Position numbers and translations under genes: made by a program | Source: a virus | Virus record (IMG/VR): IMGVR_UViG_3300032073_000003 | Span: 55,467-119,466 of that record | Direction: 5' to 3' (one strand) | DNA length: 64,000 nucleotides | Notes under the pieces: generated by a model | Database searches by the model: none | Told to the model about the DNA's origin: nothing | The model's input: only the letters and a program-made list of their open reading frames with translations | Shown here: positions 30,326 to 38,621 of the stretch, in pieces | Position numbering within the stretch: the stretch's first letter is position 1 | Layout: each line of letters opens with the position of its first letter

Positions 30326-30513
30326 GTAAAGCATATGAAAACTCATACAATTTATTAATGGGAGAAACAACCTATGAAGAATTATCTAAAGATGGTATGT
30401 TTTTGTTACCAAAGAATCATGAAGACCCTAGAGTTACAATGCAGTATTTTGAGGAAATAGAAGATTATGATAAATGTATAAAGATTAGAGATAAACAAAA
30501 CAAAGATGAGTAA
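30322..30513 (+). CDS. Small acidic hypothetical protein (63 aa)
   Basis: A 63-aa acidic protein (MSKAYENSYNLLMGETTYEE, then FEEIEDYDKCIKIRDKQNK) starting with the cassette's common MSK and ending in NKDE. The second half resembles a short hairpin-helix segment. The function is unknown. Confidence 0.6.
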   Translation: MSKAYENSYNLLMGETTYEELSKDGMFLLPKNHEDPRVTMQYFEEIEDYDKCIKIRDKQNKDE

Positions 30514-30688
30514 GATTTCACTATTAGAGTTCTATACTAAATACTTTAAAGTAAATGGCAAAGAACCTACTATAACAGATAAGGATGAATGGTTACTTGA
30601 AAATTTAGAGAGTGGCAATATACAAAGAGTATGGACTCGTAAATATGGGTGGCAATACAAACAATTAAACCAAAACAAAGATGATTAA
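30506..30688 (+). CDS. Small hypothetical protein (60 aa)
   Basis: A 60-aa protein (MSKISLLEFYTKYFKVNGK, WTRKYGWQYKQ) with the cassette ending LNQNKDD. No family recognised. It overlaps its neighbours by 8 bases at each end. Confidence 0.6.
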   Translation: MSKISLLEFYTKYFKVNGKEPTITDKDEWLLENLESGNIQRVWTRKYGWQYKQLNQNKDD

Positions 30689-31001
30689 TAGCGGTAGAGA
30701 ATGGGACTGGATGTATGATTTAATTAAAAATGAAAAAGAAATGGCAAAAGATACAAGAAATGAAATAAAAGTAAAGCATCCTGAATATGGACATGTTATA
30801 TTTCACGGTGCAACAGCAAGACAAATAGAAGTATTAGAAAATCTTAGTGATAATTGTACATTAACAGAAGATGTTTTAGCACAAAATAAAATGTTAGGAG
30901 ATATGGTTAGAGATCAAGATAAAATAATACAAAAATTAATAGAAGAAATAAAAGAACTAAAAAAGAATGGAGAAAATCCTTATATTGATTATTTAACCTA
31001 A
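30681..31001 (+). CDS. Hypothetical coiled-coil protein (106 aa)
   Basis: A 106-aa protein with a mixed N-terminal part (REWDWMYDLIKNEKEMAKD) and a C-terminal coiled coil (QDKIIQKLIEEIKELKKNG). It is the last gene joined by the repeated junction. Unrecognised. Confidence 0.6.
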   Translation: MINSGREWDWMYDLIKNEKEMAKDTRNEIKVKHPEYGHVIFHGATARQIEVLENLSDNCTLTEDVLAQNKMLGDMVRDQDKIIQKLIEEIKELKKNGENPYIDYLT

Positions 31002-31014
31002 TAAAGTTAAAATA

Positions 31015-31185
31015 ATGGAAAAAGATTTAGAAAGTTATAAAAAAATAGATTTTTCAAAAGAATATATGTATAAAAATAAAAAAATATACATTACTCATGA
31101 AACTAAAGATTATATATTATGCTCATTTAGTGATGATAAAAAATCTATCTTTAAATTAAATAAAACTGAATTTAGTTTTAAATAA
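31015..31185 (+). CDS. Small basic hypothetical protein (56 aa)
   Basis: A 56-codon frame beginning MEKDLESYKKIDFSKEYMYK. It is beta-rich in the middle (KKIYITHETKDYILCSFS) and ends in FKLNKTEFSFK. It fills the gap between its neighbours and has the same A/T codon use as them. The function is unknown. Confidence 0.55.
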   Translation: MEKDLESYKKIDFSKEYMYKNKKIYITHETKDYILCSFSDDKKSIFKLNKTEFSFK

Positions 31186-31191
31186 AACAAA

Positions 31192-31335
31192 ATGAAAATG
31201 AGTAGAGAAAAAAGTTATAAAAATAAAGTTAAAAATGCTTCTAAAATTGTTAAAGTAAACGATGATTTTGAAAAAGCTATTGAAAAACTTTGTAAAAAAT
31301 GGAATGTAAAAAAGACAAAAAATGGGATCAAGTAG
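31192..31335 (+). CDS. Small Lys-rich hypothetical protein (47 aa)
   Basis: A 47-aa very basic protein (REKSYKNKVKNASKIVKVN, EKLCKKWNVKKTKN), possibly nucleic-acid binding. It overlaps the next small gene by 14 bases. Confidence 0.45.
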   Translation: MKMSREKSYKNKVKNASKIVKVNDDFEKAIEKLCKKWNVKKTKNGIK

Positions 31336-31426
31336 AAAATCTAGAAAAGCATATAACTTAGCATGTATAAGCTTATTATTACATGTTATTACAATATTAT
31401 ATTTAATATTAAAAGCAAATGTATAA
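31322..31426 (+). CDS. Single-pass membrane peptide (34 aa)
   Basis: A 34-aa frame with a basic N-terminus (MGSSRKSRKAYN) and one hydrophobic helix (LACISLLLHVITILYLIL). It is followed three bases later by the next ATG. It is probably a small membrane peptide; the role is unknown. Confidence 0.45.
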   Translation: MGSSRKSRKAYNLACISLLLHVITILYLILKANV

Positions 31427-31429
31427 GCT

Positions 31430-31699
31430 ATGACAGAGAAAGAATTAATAAAATTGAAATTTAAAAAAATAATTATTACTAATGAAGAAAGTAATAATGG
31501 ATATGATTTTTATTTTTATCAAAAACAATATTGTAATGATCTTACTTTATATAGTACAGATAGTCTTGAAGTAGAAGATAATATTTGGAAAATTTCTACA
31601 TGGGAGATTCCTGCAATAAATATAATAACAAAAAAAGATTATAATGCTTTTATTAAAATTTTAGATATTATAATTTGTGATAATATAAATATTGAATAA
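31430..31699 (+). CDS. Small hypothetical protein, paralogue of the 29944 gene (89 aa)
   Basis: An 89-aa protein beginning MTEKELIKLKFKKI, with a beta-rich centre (YDFYFYQKQYCNDLTLYST) and VEDNIWKIS. It aligns over its length with the 82-aa gene 1.5 kb upstream, but its codons are much more A/T rich. Its stop and the next ATG overlap. Confidence 0.65.
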   Translation: MTEKELIKLKFKKIIITNEESNNGYDFYFYQKQYCNDLTLYSTDSLEVEDNIWKISTWEIPAINIITKKDYNAFIKILDIIICDNINIE

Positions 31700-32052
31700 T
31701 GTTTAGTGGAAAATTTATTAAAAAAGATGGTAAATTAATTTACGATAGTCCTAAAGATAAAATATCTTACGATATATTTATTAATAAAATACCCGAAGGA
31801 CAAAAAGTTGAAATGTATATAGATCTTACAGATGTAGATAAAAGTAAAGCTCAATTAGCAAAAGTACATGCATGTATTAGAGAATTAGCAAAAGAATCTG
31901 GTAATACATTTGACGATATGAAAAATATAATTAAAGATGAATCTGGACTTAAAGATAAATCTTTTGCTGATTGCAGTAAAACAGAATTAATGCTTGCTAT
32001 TGAAGCTTGTATTGATATAGGAAGAAATCATTTTAATATGAATCTTAATTAG
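31699..32052 (+). CDS. Hypothetical protein, possibly NinB-like (117 aa)
   Basis: A 117-aa protein with an N-terminal beta part (GKLIYDSPKDKISYDIFINK) and a C-terminal helical part (KAQLAKVHACIRELAKESG, ADCSKTELMLAIEACIDIG). The second half resembles proteins annotated as NinB or DUF1367-like in phage recombination loci. The match is weak and by pattern only. Confidence 0.6.
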   Translation: MFSGKFIKKDGKLIYDSPKDKISYDIFINKIPEGQKVEMYIDLTDVDKSKAQLAKVHACIRELAKESGNTFDDMKNIIKDESGLKDKSFADCSKTELMLAIEACIDIGRNHFNMNLN

Positions 32053-32362
32053 ATTTAGGTTCTTCATAACCTTTATCACCTGGTTCAAGAATTTCTTTTT
32101 CTATATATAAATTCTTATCAGTAGCTTGTTTCTCTATTTCAGCAAGTATAAGTATTACAGTATAAAATGCTCGTTGTGTATCATCAAGATTTTCATATTT
32201 ATCATTCATGATTTTCTTGAAATACTCATCACTATTTTTCATTTCATTAATATCCATACTATTAAGAATAGTAAAAGATGCAGCTTTAGCCATTAAATAA
32301 AAACTTTTATTTACTTTAATATCTATTAAAGCATCGTCTTTTAACTCTTTTACTTTTATCAT
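32045..32362 (-). CDS. Lone minus-strand hypothetical protein (105 aa)
   Basis: A 105-aa protein on the strand opposite to all neighbours, converging on the previous gene with an 8-base overlap. It starts MIKVKELKDDALIDIKVNKS and is helical (DTQRAFYTVILILAEIEKQA). No gene lies opposite it on the plus strand and its composition is protein-like, so I take it as real. It could be a late gene or a moved module. No function known. Confidence 0.6.
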   Translation of the reverse strand: MIKVKELKDDALIDIKVNKSFYLMAKAASFTILNSMDINEMKNSDEYFKKIMNDKYENLDDTQRAFYTVILILAEIEKQATDKNLYIEKEILEPGDKGYEEPKSN

Positions 32363-32393
32363 AAAATATAATTTTTACAAAAATAAGAAAAAA

Positions 32394-33080
32394 ATGAACT
32401 TAGAAGAAATTAAACTTAAATTATTTGAAAAATTAAAACCCAGCGGATGGGATAGAGTGTTTAAATCTTTTATATTTAGTTCAGATTTTGATAAGATATT
32501 AACTGATCTTTGGAATCTAACTACAATAGATAAAAGATTTACACCACCTATAAAAGATATATTTAAAGCTTTTGAAGAATGTCCTTATGACAAACTTAAA
32601 GTAGTAATCATAAGTCCAGAACCATATCCTCAATTAGGTATTGCAGATGGTATAGCTTTTAGTTCTTCTAAAACTAATAATTTACCAACTGCGTTGCAAT
32701 ATATGTTTAAAGAATTAAACAGAACTCAATGGGATAGTTTTGATCCAGATCTTAAAAGATGGTCTAATCAAGGAATTTTAATGCTTAATACAGCTTTAAC
32801 AGTTCAAGTAAGTAAAAAAAATACTCATTATGAAATTTGGAAACCATTTACCGCATATTTATTAGATTGGTTAAATAATTTTAATACTGGATTAGTTTAC
32901 GTATATGTAGGTAAAAAAGTTGAAGATTGGTCTGAAGTTACTAATGATAACAATCATAAACTTTTTGTTAAACATCCTACGTCTGCTGCATATAATGGTG
33001 GAGAATGGGATTGTAACAATATATTTCAAAAAATATCTACTTTAACACAAGAAATTAATGGTGAATTTATAAAATGGTAA
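32394..33080 (+). CDS. ung: Uracil-DNA glycosylase (family 1-like)
   Basis: A 228-aa enzyme that removes uracil from DNA. Motif 1 is SPEPYPQLGIADGIAFS (74-90), with Glu in place of the usual Asp of GQDPYH. The middle has LNTALTV (131-137), and motif 2 is KHPTSAAY near 193-200 in place of HPSPLS. UDG genes are common in crAss-like phages. The substitutions in both motifs are worth noting, as the same two sites carry the activating residues. It is the first of the replication genes. Confidence 0.85.
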   Translation: MNLEEIKLKLFEKLKPSGWDRVFKSFIFSSDFDKILTDLWNLTTIDKRFTPPIKDIFKAFEECPYDKLKVVIISPEPYPQLGIADGIAFSSSKTNNLPTALQYMFKELNRTQWDSFDPDLKRWSNQGILMLNTALTVQVSKKNTHYEIWKPFTAYLLDWLNNFNTGLVYVYVGKKVEDWSEVTNDNNHKLFVKHPTSAAYNGGEWDCNNIFQKISTLTQEINGEFIKW

Positions 33081-33670
33081 TTATGACAGAAATATTTAAT
33101 TTAATGACTAAAGAAGGACTAACTCCAAATTGCTTTTATGTTTTATATTGCATAAAAGAAAAAATTGTTCCTACAGATATTATAAATAAAAAATTAGAAT
33201 GTAAAAAATTAATTAATCAAGAATGGATAACACCAGATTTGCAATTAACTAACAAAAGTATTATCTTTACAACTAAGGTTGACGGATATTTTAAAAAATC
33301 TAAAAAGAAAACTTCTAAAAACTTAATGGGAAATAATTTTATGCAAAATATAGATGCATATGTCAAAATATTCCCTAATAAAAAATTATCATCTGGTAAA
33401 TATGCTAGAATACCTGCTAAAAGTTTAGAAAATGGATTTAGATGGTTTTTTGAAAATTACAACTATGATTGGCAAACTATTTTTACAGCTACACAAAAGT
33501 ATGTAAATGAGTACGCAACTAAAAATTATGAATATATGAGAAATTCTCAATATTTTTTAAGAAAACAAAATATAGATAAATCTTGGAATTCAGATTTAGC
33601 TGTATATTGTGAATATTTAAATGATATTCCTGAAAATGATGAAAATCCATTTGAGGAATTAATAGTATAA
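33074..33670 (+). CDS. Probable replication accessory protein (helicase loader-like?)
   Basis: A 198-aa protein; the Met at 33083 is an alternative start. The N-terminal part (LTPNCFYVLYCIKEKIVPTD) looks like a winged helix, as in DnaD-type loaders. A basic linker (KKSKKKTSKN) follows, then a helical C-terminus with many Trp and Tyr (WFFENYNYDWQTIFTATQKY). It lies directly before the DnaB-like helicase, which supports a loader or primosome role. This is inference. Confidence 0.6.
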   Translation: MVIMTEIFNLMTKEGLTPNCFYVLYCIKEKIVPTDIINKKLECKKLINQEWITPDLQLTNKSIIFTTKVDGYFKKSKKKTSKNLMGNNFMQNIDAYVKIFPNKKLSSGKYARIPAKSLENGFRWFFENYNYDWQTIFTATQKYVNEYATKNYEYMRNSQYFLRKQNIDKSWNSDLAVYCEYLNDIPENDENPFEELIV

Positions 33671-33680
33671 ACAAAATAAT

Positions 33681-34688
33681 ATGCCAAAACTTTTTGAAGG
33701 TGCAAAGCACTTATTACCAGTTAGTGAGAGAGAAAGTTTAGAAAAAGGTCTTATTAAAATTAAAGCAAGAAGAGAAGGTAAATTACCCGCTTTACTTAGT
33801 TCTTGGCCTAAATTTAATGATGCCTTTTGTGATGGGCTTGAATGGAAAACAATTACAGTAGTAGGTGCAAGACCTGGTACAGGTAAAACACTTTTTTTAG
33901 ACCAATTAGTTTCTGATATTGTTGAAAAAAATACTAATCAAGTATTTAGAGTTCTTAAATTTCAAATGGAAATGGTAGATGAAACTAGTGCTATAAGAAA
34001 ATTTAGTTTAATTACAGGTTCTGATTATAATACATTAATGAGTAAAGATGGAAAATTAGTAGATAGAAATATTTACGATAAATGTGTGCAATATTATCAT
34101 CAAACTTCTAAGAGTGATATTATAAATGTAATTTATGATGTATGTACTGTTAAAGAAATGTGCGCATCAATTCATTATGAATTTGAAAGACATAAAAAAA
34201 AAGATGGTACATATCAAAACATGGTTGTTACTATAGATCACTCAGCTTTATTTGCAGTTGATTATGGTCAAAAAGACAAATTTGGAATGTTAGGGGCATT
34301 AGGAGAAGCATTAACTATGATGAAAAAGAAATATCCTGTTGCATTTGTAGTATTAAGTCAATTAAATAGGAATATTGATGACCCTAAAAGACAAATAGAA
34401 GGTACTTATGGTAATTATGTTTTAGATTCTGATATTTATGGTTCAGATGCTTTATTACAGCATGCAGATATTGTAATGGGTATAAATAAACCTTCTATAA
34501 GAAAAATAAGAAAGTATGGACCTGAAAAATTTATTATTGAAGATCCAGATACTTTAGTATTTCATTTTTTAAAATCAAGAAATGGTACAGTCAGAACTAG
34601 TTTCTTTAAATTAGATAGACAAACCATGAGGATAATAGAAATGAATACACCAGCAAGAGAAACAATAAAAACAATGAACCAATATTAA
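33681..34688 (+). CDS. Replicative DNA helicase, DnaB/SF4 type
   Basis: A 335-aa RecA-fold helicase without the N-terminal DnaB domain. Walker A is GARPGTGKT (about 61-69). The helix after it reads LVSDIVEKN. Walker B (VVTIDHSALFA) is near 183, and motif H3 includes VVLSQLNR near 227. This reduced form is common in phages. It unwinds the fork with the downstream primase. Confidence 0.85.
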   Translation: MPKLFEGAKHLLPVSERESLEKGLIKIKARREGKLPALLSSWPKFNDAFCDGLEWKTITVVGARPGTGKTLFLDQLVSDIVEKNTNQVFRVLKFQMEMVDETSAIRKFSLITGSDYNTLMSKDGKLVDRNIYDKCVQYYHQTSKSDIINVIYDVCTVKEMCASIHYEFERHKKKDGTYQNMVVTIDHSALFAVDYGQKDKFGMLGALGEALTMMKKKYPVAFVVLSQLNRNIDDPKRQIEGTYGNYVLDSDIYGSDALLQHADIVMGINKPSIRKIRKYGPEKFIIEDPDTLVFHFLKSRNGTVRTSFFKLDRQTMRIIEMNTPARETIKTMNQY

Positions 34689-34698
34689 ATAATATGAA

Positions 34699-35313
34699 AT
34701 GAGTAGTTTAAGAAAAGAAAAAGAACGAGAGTTTTATACATATCATATGGATACTTTTAAAGCAATAGGTATTGCTGATCCATTTTTTACTATTAAAACT
34801 GCCTTTTTTAAGAAAGGTAAATATGGTAGACAATGTCAATTTTTTGAATGGGAATTGAGAAAACAAGAAGATATATATATTGAATTTTATGATAATGTTT
34901 ATGATGACAATGGTAAAAATAAAAATATGATACCAATGAATGAGGATAGACAATTATTTAAACTTAAATATAATCCTTATTATGAAGAAGAACATGATAT
35001 AATTGAAGGAACTGATTATCAAGGTAATCCTGATAGAAAATATTTAATTCCTATAAATGAAATGTCTGTAGTATTAAAAAGTGGTCAAGAAATTAGCTAT
35101 TCTTTATATGAAAAAAGAAAAGAAGATGCTAAATCAGAAATTCCTGAATTACAAAAATCTACTACATTATTTCCTGATTTTGAGCAAGAATTTGCATTAA
35201 AAAAGGAAGATGATAATAAAGATTCTGATTTAAAAAGTGTATTATTAAAACTAAGTCATGAAATATCTAACTTGAGTAGTATTTTAGAGGCTAAAATCCA
35301 TAAATTAAAATGA
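34699..35313 (+). CDS. Hypothetical replication-region protein (204 aa)
   Basis: A 204-aa protein with an alpha/beta N-terminal half (FFTIKTAFFKKGKYGRQCQF) and a C-terminal coiled coil (SDLKSVLLKLSHEISNLSS). It overlaps the next gene by four bases and may partner it or the helicase. No family is recognised. Confidence 0.65.
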   Translation: MSSLRKEKEREFYTYHMDTFKAIGIADPFFTIKTAFFKKGKYGRQCQFFEWELRKQEDIYIEFYDNVYDDNGKNKNMIPMNEDRQLFKLKYNPYYEEEHDIIEGTDYQGNPDRKYLIPINEMSVVLKSGQEISYSLYEKRKEDAKSEIPELQKSTTLFPDFEQEFALKKEDDNKDSDLKSVLLKLSHEISNLSSILEAKIHKLK

Positions 35314-36032
35314 GTACAATAGTATTACCAACAAAAAAAGTAAAGGCTGAAAGAGTTAATCCAAAAAGATTATTAGTTTATTCTAAACCCAAAACAGGTA
35401 AAACAACCGCATTTGCAGGTTTAGAGGACAACTTAATATTTGATTTAGAAAACGGAGCCGAGTATGTAGAAGCATTAAAAATAAGTATTTCTAGTTTACA
35501 AGAATTATTAGATACAGGTAAAGCCATAAAAGAAAAAGGTAACCCGTATAAATATGTAACTATAGATACAGTAACAGCATTAGAAGAAATGATAATGCCA
35601 CTAGCTATAAAATTATATAAAAAAACACCTATGGGTAAAAATTTCTCTGGAGACAGTGTAATTACATTACCAAATGGTGCAGGCTATTTATATATTCGTC
35701 AAGCATTTTTTCAAGTTTTAGATTTTATTGATACATTAGCACCTACAATTATTTTATCTGGTCACATTAAAGATAAAGTTGTAGATGATAAAGGAGATAT
35801 GGTTATGTCTGCAAATATAGACTTAACAGGAAAAATAAAATCTTTGATTTGTGCAAATTCTGACGCAATAGGATATATGTATAGAAAAGGTAATCAAACT
35901 ATCATGTCTTTTAAAAGTAATGATGAAGTTACTTGTGGTGCTCGTCCAGAGCATTTACGTAATGAAGAAATAGTAATTACCGAAATGATTGACGGTGTTG
36001 TAAAAACATCATGGGAAAAAGTGTTTATTTAA
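35310..36032 (+). CDS. Sak4-like RecA-family ATPase (single-strand annealing recombinase)
   Basis: A 240-aa P-loop protein. Walker A is YSKPKTGKTTAF near 26-37, Walker B is KYVTIDTVTALEEM near 89, and the core is a reduced RecA fold. This pattern (a short N-terminus then SKPKTGKT) is typical of phage Sak4 and DUF/AAA_24 recombinases, which anneal or exchange single strands with a partner SSB. The next gene is SSB-like, as expected. Confidence 0.75.
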   Translation: MSTIVLPTKKVKAERVNPKRLLVYSKPKTGKTTAFAGLEDNLIFDLENGAEYVEALKISISSLQELLDTGKAIKEKGNPYKYVTIDTVTALEEMIMPLAIKLYKKTPMGKNFSGDSVITLPNGAGYLYIRQAFFQVLDFIDTLAPTIILSGHIKDKVVDDKGDMVMSANIDLTGKIKSLICANSDAIGYMYRKGNQTIMSFKSNDEVTCGARPEHLRNEEIVITEMIDGVVKTSWEKVFI

Positions 36033-36053
36033 TAATTAAAAAAAAAGAAGAAG

Positions 36054-36734
36054 ATGGCTTTAAGTACAGAAGACTTAGGAACCGGATCTGGATCTGGTTT
36101 ACCAAAAACAATTAGTCCAGGAAATAATGTGTTAAAAATTAACAATGTAACTCTTGATGAGTTTAAATTTATTGATAATGCTTATCACTTAACATTACAT
36201 GTAGAAAGTAAACCTATTGACGGATTTGAAGGTTTTATGATTGATCGTAATAATCCTGATGCAGGTAAATATAGTGGACAAATTGGTAGAATTAAAGCAA
36301 GTCAATATGCATTTGCTGATGGTGAAACTAAATCAGGAATTAAAATTCAAAGAGATAAATCTATTTTAATATTTTTACAAAATCTTTGTAAAACATTAGG
36401 AATTAATGATTGGATGTCAAAACAACATAATCAACATGAAACAATTGAAGATTTTGTTCAAGCGTTTAATAATGATAAACCATTTAAAGATGTATATCTC
36501 GAATTTTGTGTAGCAGGTAAAGAGTATATGGGTAAAACAGGATATACTAATTATGATATGTGGTTACCAAAAGCACAAGGTGGAAAATATGCTACAGGAA
36601 CAGTTGATAGTGGAAAAGTTATTACTTATAATGAAGATATTCATTTAAAGAAACTTGAAAATAAACCAGTAGAAACTTTTGGAGATGAAGATTTTTCTAA
36701 ATCACCATCTAACTCAGATTTCTCTTTAGACTAA
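36054..36734 (+). CDS. SSB-like or Sak4-partner protein (226 aa)
   Basis: A 226-aa protein with a beta-rich core (NNVLKINNVTLDEFKF, YHLTLHVESKPID, GQIGRIKASQYAF) and an acidic hydrophobic tip (FGDEDFSKSPSNSDFSLD), the feature that single-strand-binding proteins use to recruit partners. It lies directly after the Sak4-like gene and before a hairpin. It may be the phage's SSB. The OB fold is inferred from strand pattern. Confidence 0.6.
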   Translation: MALSTEDLGTGSGSGLPKTISPGNNVLKINNVTLDEFKFIDNAYHLTLHVESKPIDGFEGFMIDRNNPDAGKYSGQIGRIKASQYAFADGETKSGIKIQRDKSILIFLQNLCKTLGINDWMSKQHNQHETIEDFVQAFNNDKPFKDVYLEFCVAGKEYMGKTGYTNYDMWLPKAQGGKYATGTVDSGKVITYNEDIHLKKLENKPVETFGDEDFSKSPSNSDFSLD

Positions 36735-36747
36735 TAAATTAAGTAAA

Positions 36748-36772
36748 GGGGAAAATCTAAGTGGTTTTCCCC
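36748..36772 (+). terminator. Hairpin after the SSB-like gene
   Basis: GGGGAAAA pairs with TTTTCCCC across TCTAAGTGG. No strong U-run follows, so it may be an mRNA-stabilising or partial terminator. Confidence 0.55.
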
Positions 36773-36793
36773 AAACTTTTAAATTTTTAGTCT

Positions 36794-37771
36794 ATGATTT
36801 CTACAAAAACAATTATATCTGACCTTAATGACATACCTAGAGAATGGGTATTTGAATATTATTTAAATCTTACTGAAAGATTATCTGGTCAAAGTCTTAA
36901 AATAAAATCTATTTTTAGCGGAAAAGATAAAGTACCTTCAATGTGTATATATATTGATTCTAATAATAGATATAAATTCAAAGATTTTTCATCGGGATAT
37001 GGTGGAGATGGTTTGAATTTGGTTATGTATTTATTTAATTTAGGAAGTAGAGGTAAAGCTTCATTTAAAATCATGGATGATTATAATGAATATATTTCTA
37101 ATAATAGTTATATACCTTTAGAATACAAACCTGAAAGTAAATATGCAGTTTCTAATTATGAAATTAGACATTGGACAACATTTGACAAATCTTATTGGCA
37201 AATTTATAAATTAAATTCTCATTTACTAGGAGAATATAATGTTTACCCATTATCATTTTATCAAATGACTAAAGAAGATGATGGTAGAATATTAGATTCT
37301 ATAACAATTAATGGTAATTTTATTTATGGATATTTTAGAGAAGATGGTTCTTTATATAAAATATATACTCCTAAAAATAAAGATAATAAATTTATTAAGG
37401 TAAAAGATTATATACAGGGAAATGACCAAATAAAATTTGAATCTAAATATCTTGTTATACTATCCTCTCTTAAAGATTTAATGTGTTTTAAATTACTAGA
37501 AATTGGTAATACTGAATGCATTGCTCCAGATAGTGAGAATAGTGTAATTCCAACTAATCTTATGGAAACCTATATAAATAAATTTGATAAAGTATTTGTA
37601 CTATTTGATAATGATGAGCCTGGTATTAAATCTGCTCAAAGATATCAAAAACAATATGGATTTGATTTTATTAATCTTGATATGTCAAAAGATCTTTCTG
37701 ATTCTATTAAAGATACTAATATAGAAACTGTTAGAGAAGAAGTATTTAAATTACTAAAAAATAAAATATGA
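36794..37771 (+). CDS. DnaG-like primase with TOPRIM domain
   Basis: A 325-aa protein. Residues about 58-82 (YKFKDFSSGYGGDGLNLVMY) match the DnaG CHC2-type motif but without the zinc-binding Cys/His, a phage form. The TOPRIM part runs from about 215 to 300, with the acidic DxD site in FVLFDNDEPGIKSA (271-277). The usual catalytic Glu region reads VILSSLKDLMCFK, the 'SLKD' form seen in some phages. It should prime lagging-strand synthesis with the SF4 helicase. Confidence 0.8.
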   Translation: MISTKTIISDLNDIPREWVFEYYLNLTERLSGQSLKIKSIFSGKDKVPSMCIYIDSNNRYKFKDFSSGYGGDGLNLVMYLFNLGSRGKASFKIMDDYNEYISNNSYIPLEYKPESKYAVSNYEIRHWTTFDKSYWQIYKLNSHLLGEYNVYPLSFYQMTKEDDGRILDSITINGNFIYGYFREDGSLYKIYTPKNKDNKFIKVKDYIQGNDQIKFESKYLVILSSLKDLMCFKLLEIGNTECIAPDSENSVIPTNLMETYINKFDKVFVLFDNDEPGIKSAQRYQKQYGFDFINLDMSKDLSDSIKDTNIETVREEVFKLLKNKI

Positions 37772-38196
37772 ATTGGTTATATGAAGCAAAAGAATTTACA
37801 GATGATATGATTCCTGACAAAGCTATAGGTTTTGTTTATGAAATGGAAGCAATTATTGATGGTAAATCTATGCGTTATATAGGTAAAAAAAACTTTTATA
37901 GTAATAGAAAAAAAAAGTTTGGTAAAAAAGCTTTAGCTGCAATAACAGATAAAAGAGTTAAGAAATATGAAATAGTCACTAAGCTTAACTATATAAATTA
38001 TTATAGTAGCAATGATATTTTAAAAGCAGCACATAAGGCAGGAATTCCTATTAAAAGATATATACTTAAAATATGTTACTCTAAATCTGAGTTAACATAT
38101 TATGAAACTAAATATCAATTTAACAAAGAAGTTCTAGAAAGAGATGAATACCTAAATGGAAACATATTAGGTAAATTTTACAAATTTAAATCGTAA
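37768..38196 (+). CDS. GIY-YIG-like endonuclease (tentative)
   Basis: A 142-aa protein. Residues about 22-45 (GFVYEMEAIIDGKSMRYIGK) resemble the GIY-YIG core, with VYEM for the first motif and RYIGKK for the second. The later YYETKYQFNK carries a Glu as in the family, followed by an N-G motif (YLNGNILGKF). It resembles T4 SegE-type putative nucleases. The first motif is imperfect. The ATG overlaps the primase stop (ATGA). Confidence 0.6.
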   Translation: MNWLYEAKEFTDDMIPDKAIGFVYEMEAIIDGKSMRYIGKKNFYSNRKKKFGKKALAAITDKRVKKYEIVTKLNYINYYSSNDILKAAHKAGIPIKRYILKICYSKSELTYYETKYQFNKEVLERDEYLNGNILGKFYKFKS

Positions 38197-38202
38197 ATAT
38201 TT

Positions 38203-38619
38203 ATGAAAGAATCAGATATTATGGGAGCTTTGTTTGAGCTTCACCAAGCAGGTATTAAAGGAATAAATATATATTATGAAGGAAGTGGAGATAGTGGATA
38301 TATTGAAAGTTCAGTTTATACAAAAGATGAATTATCTGACAATATAGATGATGCATTTGATGAAATACAAGAATTAGATTCATGGAGTAGTACAAACAGT
38401 GATATAAGAAAAGATTTCCCGAATCTATGGGATAAATTAGAGAGTTTTGCTGATGAAGCTATATTAAATAATATAGAAGATTGGTGGAATAATGAAGGTG
38501 GTTATGGTAATTTATGCATAATAGTTCCTTCTGGTAAATATAAAGTATATAATAAAATACGTTATACTCAAGTAGAGGACTACTACCATGAAGGTGAACT
38601 ACTTGAAAAAGCAGATTAG
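38203..38619 (+). CDS. DUF6878-like protein (138 aa)
   Basis: A 138-aa acidic protein (INIYYEGSGDSGYIESSVY, then EDWWNNEGGYGNLCIIVPSG) matching the pattern of the DUF6878 family of phage and mobile-element proteins, of unknown function. It lies directly before a DUF6915-like gene and four genes before the MoxR gene, which suggests a shared module. Confidence 0.65.
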   Translation: MKESDIMGALFELHQAGIKGINIYYEGSGDSGYIESSVYTKDELSDNIDDAFDEIQELDSWSSTNSDIRKDFPNLWDKLESFADEAILNNIEDWWNNEGGYGNLCIIVPSGKYKVYNKIRYTQVEDYYHEGELLEKAD

Positions 38620-38621
38620 TT

